From CABZJG01 sp902512685 (GTDB taxonomy: Bacteria > Pseudomonadota > Alphaproteobacteria > Rhodobacterales > Rhodobacteraceae): 64,000 bases of DNA. Both the position numbers and the translations under genes were made by a program. The notes beneath the pieces were generated by a model. It saw only the letters and a list, made by a program, of their open reading frames with translations, was not told the DNA's origin and ran no database searches. The stretch covers positions 3,867,434-3,931,433 of the forward strand of contig CP179201.1 of NCBI GenBank assembly GCA_051201605.1, given 5' to 3'. Positions 57,601-64,000 of this stretch are shown piece after piece; the stretch's first letter is position 1, and every line of letters begins with the position of its first letter.

Positions 57601-58203
57601 ATGGATATTGCAGCAAGTCCCACGGTGGATTTTGAGACTTTTGTTAAAATGCTGACCACTCAGCTGAAAAACCAAGACCCGCTTGATCCGATGGATTCAG
57701 CAAATTTTGCCAGTCAGTTGGCGGCTTTTTCCTCTGTTGAACAGCAGGTTCTCACCAATAATCACCTCGAAACAATCCAAACTCATTTAGGGTCTTCTGA
57801 ACTTTTACAATTTACAGAGTGGATCGGAAAATTTGCCAAAGTTACAGGGCCTGCACATTTTTCCGGAACATCAATTGATATTGCCATATCTATTCCTGAA
57901 AGTACTGAGCGGGCAGATTTTATCGTAAAAAACGAATCTGGATCAGTTGTCTTTCGCAAACCAATATCCAACGACACCACAGAATTTAGTTGGGGGGGGC
58001 AGATTACCTCTGGAGAAACTGCACGAAATGCAACCTATGAGTTCTTTGTTGAAACATTCAAAAAGGATGCCAGTCAGGGTGAAACAGAGATGCCCGCCTA
58101 TCAGAAAATCAAAGAGGTGCGCCTAGACAAAGGTGAGCATAGCATCCTTTTTTCAGGAGGTCTGTCAGCCGACCCAAAAGCAATTTCCGCTGTAAGAAAC
58201 TAA
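57601..58203 (+). CDS. flgD: Flagellar hook-assembly protein FlgD
   Basis: 200 aa. The N-terminal motif FETFVKMLTTQLKNQDPLDP and SANFASQLAAFSSVEQQ is the FlgD signature; the cap domain follows. FlgD caps the growing hook and is shed afterwards. The gene looks intact but lies next to truncated motB and fliK. Hook-length control and hook capping are coupled, so it may be a stranded survivor. Confidence 0.9.
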   Translation: MDIAASPTVDFETFVKMLTTQLKNQDPLDPMDSANFASQLAAFSSVEQQVLTNNHLETIQTHLGSSELLQFTEWIGKFAKVTGPAHFSGTSIDIAISIPESTERADFIVKNESGSVVFRKPISNDTTEFSWGGQITSGETARNATYEFFVETFKKDASQGETEMPAYQKIKEVRLDKGEHSILFSGGLSADPKAISAVRN

Positions 58204-58235
58204 ACTCACGCTTGCGTCAATGCGCACCCTCCCCT

Positions 58236-59150
58236 ATGGCAAGTAATTGCATAAAGGGTATCAAGAACTTGCCAACCGAACAGCTGACACATGAACTGAT
58301 AGACCAAGGGATATTGAAGGCTCCTGCGGAGTGGACCGAACTGGCGGGGGGCCGGTCCAATCGTGTTTGGCACTTGAAAATTAATAATGCTTTGGATTTA
58401 TGTGTAAAACTCTATCCAAAGCACCCGTGGCAAAACCCATTATTTCCGAATGACCCTTTGGGTGAGCACATCTGCCTAAAGGCCTTAGCACCGCATGGGC
58501 TCAGCCCAAAACCCGTTGCATTTATAAAAACACCTGTCGGACCTTGCCTGATTTATGAACATATTGCCGGTACGCTTCTTGAGGATCAGGTGATCTTAAT
58601 GGCACAATGCTTGGCACAGTTGCATCAATTGCCCCCTTTGAAAGGTTTGCGCAACGCGTCTGTTGGCTCCAGCCAAATGAGGGCAGATGGGATGAATATA
58701 CTTGGCATGTGTAACACCCCTGAAAAAGATGTGGTTCACAGCCTGATGCCCGACACCCATGTTGCGCCAGTTGCAAAGCGGTGGATGATCCATGCCGATC
58801 CTGTTCCCGCCAATGTTATTATAAGCCAAGGCCGTGCGAAATTAATTGACTGGCAATGCCCAGCTTTGGGTGATCCTGCCGAAGATCTATGTCATTTTCT
58901 ATCGCCGGCAATGCAGTGGCTTTATCGTCAAGCCATCTTGTCTGATATTGAAGTTTCATCCTTTATCGGTAGTTATGTGCAATATTCTGCAGTTTTTGAT
59001 AAAGCCCGCTTTTTAGGTTTGCGTGCTTGGTATTCTTGGCGCATCGCAGCTTATTGTCTGTGGCAGGTTGAACATGGAAATTCTGCTTATAAAAAAGCGC
59101 TAGAGCATGAAATTTCTGATCTAAAAAAAGCACATACCAAGATAGCTTAA
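58236..59150 (+). CDS. Choline kinase / aminoglycoside phosphotransferase-like protein
   Basis: 304 aa. The kinase-like fold shows GGRSNRVWHLK, MIHADPVPANVI (catalytic HxDxxxxN region) and LIDWQCPALGDPAEDLCHFL (metal-binding DW). Such proteins phosphorylate choline, thiamine or small alcohols. No partner suggests the substrate. The start is taken at ATG 58236; a TTG at 58212 is possible. The end overlaps ubiB by 30 bp, tail to tail. Confidence 0.8.
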   Translation: MASNCIKGIKNLPTEQLTHELIDQGILKAPAEWTELAGGRSNRVWHLKINNALDLCVKLYPKHPWQNPLFPNDPLGEHICLKALAPHGLSPKPVAFIKTPVGPCLIYEHIAGTLLEDQVILMAQCLAQLHQLPPLKGLRNASVGSSQMRADGMNILGMCNTPEKDVVHSLMPDTHVAPVAKRWMIHADPVPANVIISQGRAKLIDWQCPALGDPAEDLCHFLSPAMQWLYRQAILSDIEVSSFIGSYVQYSAVFDKARFLGLRAWYSWRIAAYCLWQVEHGNSAYKKALEHEISDLKKAHTKIA

Positions 59151-60653
59151 AACAGCGCCGCCAGCGAGTGAGAGGATGATCCATAGTGGCAAAAGCCCAA
59201 TGGGTTTCTTCCGCTCTGGTTCATAAACCTCAGATTGCCGGACCAAAGCTCTTTCGACCAATTGGGGCAATCGGGGCCCAAATCGTGACAAGACCTGCGC
59301 GGTTTTGGCCAAGTCGCTTAAAACCGCCCTTGGACCAATGCTTTGGCGTATATAATCTTCAACAGTGGGACGTGCGGCCTGCCAGATATTGATATGTGGA
59401 TTAAGCGACCGGGCAACGCCCTCAACGACCACCATAGTGCGCTGCAGCAGGATCAATTCGGTGCGGGTTTCCATGCCGAATCGTTCGGTAACCTCGAACA
59501 GGTAACTTAGCAAACGGCCCATTGAAATCCGTGTTGCATCCATGCCGAAAATAGGCTCTCCAACCGCTCTCAGAGCCCGCGCAAATTCATCAACATCGCG
59601 ATCCGCAGGAACATAGCCGGCTTCAAAGTGAACCTCGGCAACCCGCTTGTAGTCTCTGCGAATGAAGCCAAATAGGATTTCTGCATAAACTCGTCTGGTA
59701 TACTCATCAATATGACCCATGATACCAAAGTCATAGGCAACGATATCACCGTTCGCGGAAACTTTTAAATTGCCTTGGTGCATATCGGCGTGAAAGTAAC
59801 CATCACGCAGAGCATGTTTTAAAAAAAGCTGTAGGACATGTTCGCCCAGCGCTGCGCAGTCATGTCCAGCCGCCTCTAGAGCCTCATTATCGCCCAGCGG
59901 CGTCCCTTCAACCCAATCAAGGGTCATTACCCGTCGACTGGATAGCGGCCATTGAATGGCGGGCAGCTGAAAACCAACGTCATTTTTAGTGTTTGCTGCA
60001 AATTCTGAAGCTGCTGAACTTTCCAATCTAAGATCAAGTTCGCCTTGTACAACACCTTCGAAATGCGTGATCACTTCGAGCGGGCGCAACCGCCGAGAAG
60101 ATGGCGATAACATTTCAATCAATCGGGCTGCAAAATAGAATGCATCAATATCTTTTTGAAATGCCTTTTCTATATTCGGCCGCAAAACTTTTACCGCAAC
60201 CAATTTATCGGTTTCGCGAATGCGCGCCTTGTGGACCTGCGCAATCGAAGCAGCCGCAACTGGTTCACTAAAGTCGGCAAATACAGTGCCGGGATCACTA
60301 CCGGTTTCTTCGAGAAAGCTGGCTTTTGCTTCATCGGTGGAAAAGGGCGGTAACTTATCTTGTAAAATACGCAGTTGCAGCGCCAAATCTTCGCCAACGA
60401 CATCTGGCCGGGTCGATAAAATCTGACCAAACTTAATATAGGCAGGCCCTAATGATGTGAGCGCGCGCGTGGCGGGCGGCATTGTCGGGTCACCCTTAAA
60501 GCCAAGCCATTTAAACGGCCAGCCCAAGATGCGTGCAGCCAACCGCAGTGACTTTGGGGCTTCAACCGCATCCAGAACAACTCCCATCGCGCCCGTTCGT
60601 TCAAACGTTGCACCCGTGCGGATCAATCGCCATATGTTATGAGGCCCCCGCAC
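59121..60653 (-). CDS. ubiB: Ubiquinone biosynthesis regulatory kinase UbiB
   Basis: 510 aa ABC1/UbiB kinase. The family hallmarks are LGPAYIKFGQILSTRPDVVG (KxGQ), AVKVLRPNIEK, the catalytic YFHADMHQGNLKV and YDFGIMG, and C-terminal membrane helices (PLWIILSLAGGAVLSYLG). It supports the coenzyme Q assembly complex at the membrane. The start is a GTG at 60653, directly after the ubiE stop codon, so the two are translationally coupled. Confidence 0.93.
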   Translation of the reverse strand: MRGPHNIWRLIRTGATFERTGAMGVVLDAVEAPKSLRLAARILGWPFKWLGFKGDPTMPPATRALTSLGPAYIKFGQILSTRPDVVGEDLALQLRILQDKLPPFSTDEAKASFLEETGSDPGTVFADFSEPVAAASIAQVHKARIRETDKLVAVKVLRPNIEKAFQKDIDAFYFAARLIEMLSPSSRRLRPLEVITHFEGVVQGELDLRLESSAASEFAANTKNDVGFQLPAIQWPLSSRRVMTLDWVEGTPLGDNEALEAAGHDCAALGEHVLQLFLKHALRDGYFHADMHQGNLKVSANGDIVAYDFGIMGHIDEYTRRVYAEILFGFIRRDYKRVAEVHFEAGYVPADRDVDEFARALRAVGEPIFGMDATRISMGRLLSYLFEVTERFGMETRTELILLQRTMVVVEGVARSLNPHINIWQAARPTVEDYIRQSIGPRAVLSDLAKTAQVLSRFGPRLPQLVERALVRQSEVYEPERKKPIGLLPLWIILSLAGGAVLSYLGMCFF

Positions 60654-61406
60654 CTAAATTTTCCACCCCGAATGCAAGCAAGCAACTCCTGCTGTTAAGT
60701 TACGATATTTGGCATTTTCAAATCCCACAGATCGCACCATGTTCAAGAACATGTCTTGATCCGGAAATTTTCGAATGGACTCAACCAAGTATTGATAACT
60801 GTCACGGTCATTTGCAATCAACTGACCCATCAAAGGAATAAGATTAAACGAATATAGATCATAGGCCCATTGCATCGCCGGATTGGGGATTTGGGAAAAT
60901 TCCAAAACCATAAGGCGACCGCCAGGCCTAAGAACACGAAACGCTTCGTTCAATGCATCTTGGGGGCGCGTCACATTGCGAATGCCAAAACTGATTGTAT
61001 AGACATCAAAGCTATTGTCGGGAAACGGCAAGGCCATTGCATCGCCAACCGACCAATCCAGCTGATCAATCATTTGATTGGCTTCGGCGCGTTTACGGCC
61101 CTCAACAAGCATTTCTGCGGTCAAATCCAAAACTGTTGCATGGCCTTGTCCCGCTCGCTTTAAAAATCGATACGCAATATCGCCGGTCCCGCCCGCAACA
61201 TCCAACAGCTTTTGCCCTGAACGAGGGGCCAGCCAATCCATCATTGCGTCTTTCCAAAGCCGGTGAATCCCGCCGGACATAACATCATTCATAATGTCAT
61301 AACGTGAGGCTACGCTGCCGAAAACACCCTGAACACGGCCCGCCTTTTCCGATTCGGATACCGTTTCAAATCCAAAATGGGTTGTTTTCTCTGACTGATC
61401 AGTCAT
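60654..61406 (-). CDS. ubiE: Demethylmenaquinone/2-polyprenyl-6-methoxy-1,4-benzoquinol methyltransferase
   Basis: 250 aa C-methyltransferase. FGFETVSESEKAGRVQGVFG opens it. The SAM site is LLDVAGGTGDIAYRFLKRAG; FGIRNVTRPQDALNEAFRVL and RPGGRLMVLEFSQIPNP follow. It methylates the quinone ring in ubiquinone synthesis. It is directly followed by ubiB. It is divergent from mutM. Confidence 0.95.
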   Translation of the reverse strand: MTDQSEKTTHFGFETVSESEKAGRVQGVFGSVASRYDIMNDVMSGGIHRLWKDAMMDWLAPRSGQKLLDVAGGTGDIAYRFLKRAGQGHATVLDLTAEMLVEGRKRAEANQMIDQLDWSVGDAMALPFPDNSFDVYTISFGIRNVTRPQDALNEAFRVLRPGGRLMVLEFSQIPNPAMQWAYDLYSFNLIPLMGQLIANDRDSYQYLVESIRKFPDQDMFLNMVRSVGFENAKYRNLTAGVACLHSGWKI

Positions 61407-61614
61407 TTACCAGCGCCTCGTTTTTCAACACACACTTACAGTATGAGCTAACGTGAACACAATGCGGCAGTTGCGCATGTTTTTATCAATTTAATTGATG
61501 GCAAGCACGCAATAACTGAAAGGGCAAGCCGCGTTGAAATTTCACCACAGAGTTCTAGAAAGGTCAGGCACGGACCTATATAGAAAATAGTGTCACGGAA
61601 CCAGGAAGCCAAAT

Positions 61615-62466
61615 ATGCCTGAATTGCCCGAAGTCGAAACTGTTCTGCGCGGCCTTGCCCCCGCTATAGAGGGCAGAACCGTTTTGCACACAAGCGTAAA
61701 CCGCCCAGATCTGCGATGGCCATTTCCCGATAACATGGCTGATCGTATCACCGGGCAAAAAATTTGCAGGTTATGGCGCCGTTCGAAATATATTCTGGCA
61801 GATTTGTCCAGCGGTGAAACCTTGTTGATCCACCTTGGGATGTCTGGAAGAATATTAATATCAGGTGATCCGTTGGGGCAATTTCTGCACGATCATCCAG
61901 CGGCTCAAAAGCATGATCATGTGGTTTTTGATATCGATAATGGGGCGCGGGTAACCTTTAACGATCCACGCCGTTTTGGAGCCATGGATTTGCTACGCAC
62001 TGATAGCGCTAATCACCACCCATTGCTGCGCGATATTGGTCCAGAGCCTTTGAGCAATGCTTTCAATGAAACCTATCTTATCGACCGCATCAAAAGAAAG
62101 AACTCAGCTATTAAATCGGTTCTTTTAGATCAAAAAGTTGTTGCAGGGCTTGGCAACATTTATGTTTGCGAAGCCCTTTACAGGGCGGGGATTTCACCCA
62201 AACGGCAGGCTGGAAAAACATCAAAGACGCGTCTTGCGGCCTTGGTTCCAATCATACGCCAAGTTTTGGACGAAGCAATAAGAGCTGGTGGTTCCTCATT
62301 GCGCGATTTTCGTCAAGCAGACGGAGAGTTGGGTTATTTTCAGCATAGCTTCAATGTCTACGGACGCGAAGGGCTGCCCTGTCTAACCGACGGTTGTGAC
62401 CATGTTGTGCAACGCATCGTACAATCTGGAAGATCAAGTTTCTATTGCAATGGGTGTCAAAATTAA
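61615..62466 (+). CDS. mutM: Formamidopyrimidine-DNA glycosylase (Fpg/MutM)
   Basis: 283 aa. The catalytic N-terminal proline follows Met (MPELPEVETVLRGLAP). The family motifs LLIHLGMSGRILI and VAGLGNIYVCEALYRAGISP are present, and the C-terminal zinc finger carries CLTDGC and FYCNGCQN. It removes 8-oxoguanine from DNA. The spacing between the first cysteine pair is four residues, as in other alphaproteobacteria. It is divergent from ubiE. Confidence 0.96.
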   Translation: MPELPEVETVLRGLAPAIEGRTVLHTSVNRPDLRWPFPDNMADRITGQKICRLWRRSKYILADLSSGETLLIHLGMSGRILISGDPLGQFLHDHPAAQKHDHVVFDIDNGARVTFNDPRRFGAMDLLRTDSANHHPLLRDIGPEPLSNAFNETYLIDRIKRKNSAIKSVLLDQKVVAGLGNIYVCEALYRAGISPKRQAGKTSKTRLAALVPIIRQVLDEAIRAGGSSLRDFRQADGELGYFQHSFNVYGREGLPCLTDGCDHVVQRIVQSGRSSFYCNGCQN

Positions 62467-62546
62467 CTGCACTCATATTTCTGGACATGGTTTTTCTTTA
62501 TGTGCTAAGGGGTTAATTCTGATCGAAACAACCGAAAGTCTGTTTC

Positions 62547-63323
62547 ATGGCCTATGAGACGATAGTCGTCGAAGTCGAAGATCACGTCGCACTGATCACT
62601 TTAAATCGCCCCACAGCCTTAAATGCATTGAATGACCAACTGCTTGGTGAGTTGTGCGATGCTTTGGCAGATGCACAGAAAAACGAAAAGGTGCGTTGCA
62701 TTGTTATAACCGGATCGGAAAAGGCGTTTGCCGCCGGTGCAGACATTAAAATGATGAGCGAAAAGAGCTTTGTTGACGCCTTTGCGGGCGATCTTTTCAC
62801 CGATGCCTCTGACCGTATTACAGCCGTGCGCAAACCCATCATTGCGGCTGTTTCGGGCTATGCTTTGGGCGGCGGCTGCGAACTTGCGATGATGTGTGAT
62901 TTTATCATTTGCTCTGACACTGCCAAATTTGGCCAACCAGAAATTAACCTTGGTGTTTCGCCAGGGCTCGGTGGAACACAGCGACTCACAAGGTTCATTG
63001 GCAAATCGAAAGCCATGGACATGAATTTGACCGGCAGGTTTATGGAAGCAGAAGAAGCGGAAAGATGCGGCTTGGTCAGTCGGGTAGTTCCAGTTAAAAA
63101 CCTGATGACCGAAGCAATGGCTGCGGCAACAAAAATTGCTGAAAAGTCGCTGATCACAGCCATGGCTGTTAAGGAAATGGTGAACCGCTCTTATGAAAGC
63201 ACCTTGCAAGAAGGTCTTCTTTTCGAGCGCCGTGTGTTTCATTCATTATTTGCCACAGAGGATCAAAAAGAAGGCATGGCGGCCTTTATGGAAAAGCGAG
63301 AGGCAAAATTTCGCGATAAATAG
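62547..63323 (+). CDS. Enoyl-CoA hydratase
   Basis: 258 aa crotonase-fold enzyme. ITLNRPTALNALNDQLLGEL, AFAAGADIKMM (oxyanion-hole loop), GYALGGGCELAMMCD and PEINLGVSPGLGGTQRLTRF are all present. It hydrates a trans-2-enoyl-CoA in fatty-acid or amino-acid breakdown. It lies between mutM and rpsT, the usual position in Rhodobacterales near dnaA. The acyl-chain preference is not visible. Confidence 0.93.
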   Translation: MAYETIVVEVEDHVALITLNRPTALNALNDQLLGELCDALADAQKNEKVRCIVITGSEKAFAAGADIKMMSEKSFVDAFAGDLFTDASDRITAVRKPIIAAVSGYALGGGCELAMMCDFIICSDTAKFGQPEINLGVSPGLGGTQRLTRFIGKSKAMDMNLTGRFMEAEEAERCGLVSRVVPVKNLMTEAMAAATKIAEKSLITAMAVKEMVNRSYESTLQEGLLFERRVFHSLFATEDQKEGMAAFMEKREAKFRDK

Positions 63324-63437
63324 ACAAAACCATAAAGATTTTCACCTTGATTATATCAAAGCACTGTTGACTCGCGCTTAAGTCAGGCCTAAAGACGCGA
63401 CTTCAGATGATAGAACCCAAAAAGCGGGAAAAAAAGA

Positions 63438-63701
63438 ATGGCTAATACGCCCCAATCTAAAAAGCGCGCCCGCCAAAACGAGCGCCGCAATGAGATAAAC
63501 AAAGCGCGTCGCTCGCGGATTCGCACATTTTTGCGCCGTGTAGAAGAAGCAATCGAATCCGGTGATAAAGATGCGGCAAGTTCTGCACTTGTTTCAGCCC
63601 AGCCCGAATTGATGCGGGGCGTGACAAAAGGTATTTACCACAAAAACACCGCTGCGAGAAAAATGTCGCGTTTGACGGCACGGGTAAAATCCATCGCCTA
63701 A
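63438..63701 (+). CDS. rpsT: 30S ribosomal protein S20
   Basis: 87 aa, strongly basic. MANTPQSKKRARQNERRNEI and KGIYHKNTAARKMSRLTARV are the S20 signatures. It binds 16S rRNA early in assembly. A terminator hairpin follows at 63721. Confidence 0.97.
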   Translation: MANTPQSKKRARQNERRNEINKARRSRIRTFLRRVEEAIESGDKDAASSALVSAQPELMRGVTKGIYHKNTAARKMSRLTARVKSIA

Positions 63702-63720
63702 TTCGCCGTTTCTTGGATTG

Positions 63721-63746
63721 AAATGCGTCGCATCTGCGGCGCATTT
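63721..63746 (+). terminator. rpsT terminator
   Basis: AAATGCGTCGC pairs with GCGGCGCATTT around ATCT (11-bp stem with one G-T pair), followed within a few bases by a run of seven T. A good intrinsic terminator. Confidence 0.85.
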
Positions 63747-64000
63747 TATGTTTTTTTGAGTGTTTAAATTTATTAAGAGATTCTTTTTCCAAATTATCCG
63801 AGTCAAGCCCGAAGATATGTTGCTCGCTCTACTAGAGTATTGTTATCTTGATTCTGCGAGTCACTGCGCCTTGGGGGACAGTACATTGCCTTTTGATGTT
63901 CGATTGTTCAGGCTGTAAAAGCCAACAATCATTTCTTTGGTTATGCTGTTTTTGGTTTGTTGGGTCTGATCCTAACATATATCCCTTGTTGTATTTATAG
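63747..64000. other. AT-rich region after rpsT, probably upstream of dnaA
   Basis: 254 bp, AT-rich, with no gene. No convincing DnaA box (TTATNCACA) was found by eye. The neighbouring order predicts dnaA and possibly oriC just beyond the window; that is inference. Confidence 0.4.

Noticed and set aside
63747..64000. oriC with DnaA boxes
   Set aside because: No TTATNCACA-like box was found on either strand; only gene order hints at a nearby origin.

Overview
The window comes from an alphaproteobacterium, most likely a marine member of the Rhodobacterales (Roseobacter-like). The evidence is a DMSP-lyase-family cupin, a MipZ division regulator, the rrn order 16S-Ile-Ala-23S-5S, plant-type glutamate-cysteine ligase, and the block ubiB-ubiE / mutM / enoyl-CoA hydratase / rpsT, which in this order usually sits next to dnaA. 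The placement is from protein recognition and synteny only; no search was run.

Layout. 0-5 kb: truncated TetR regulator divergent from an SDR with twin operators, a DMSP-lyase-like cupin, a VOC protein, and an Hpt protein divergent from a frameshifted REC-phosphatase. 4.7-8 kb: two NUDIX hydrolases, hslO and a CCA-adding enzyme. 8-16.8 kb: a dead LysE exporter, two intact ABC exporters, a third ABC gene that is a deletion/gene-conversion chimera fused to a kinase fragment, an RNA methyltransferase and a P450. 17-25.4 kb: frameshifted methyltransferase, mutL-rmuC, an orphan TRAP binding protein, mipZ, cysQ and a decayed polysaccharide-export permease. 25.6-31.6 kb: dnaK-dnaJ, a radC pseudogene and hslVU. 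31.7-37.2 kb: one complete rRNA operon on the minus strand. 37.9-46.4 kb: a redox island. It holds a minus-strand run of pirin, a glutathionyl-hydroquinone reductase, a CDGSH-glutamate-synthase fusion, a truncated globin with a SAP-like tail and a second hydroquinone reductase. A LysR gene lies divergently, then cytochrome b561, and an FAD oxidoreductase converges on the far side. 46.6-55.3 kb: tRNA-Arg, a second P450, pgsA-moaD-moaE, an OmpA-family protein, ubiA, rsmE and gshA. 55.4-58.2 kb: flagellar remnants (motB 5' end, fliK 3' end, flgD) around an IS3-family element. 58.2-64 kb: kinase-like protein, ubiB, ubiE, mutM, enoyl-CoA hydratase and rpsT, then probably the approach to dnaA/oriC.

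Three themes stand out. First, the redox island looks like one regulon: the same AGAAC-N5-GTTCT inverted repeat lies before the LysR/pirin promoters and before cytochrome b561. Second, about nine genes are broken by single-base indels, nonsense codons, deletions or the IS. Several carry more than one lesion, which suggests real decay (notably of motility and radC) rather than only read errors. Third, the ABC exporter locus records a recent exact 673-bp copying event between paralogues.
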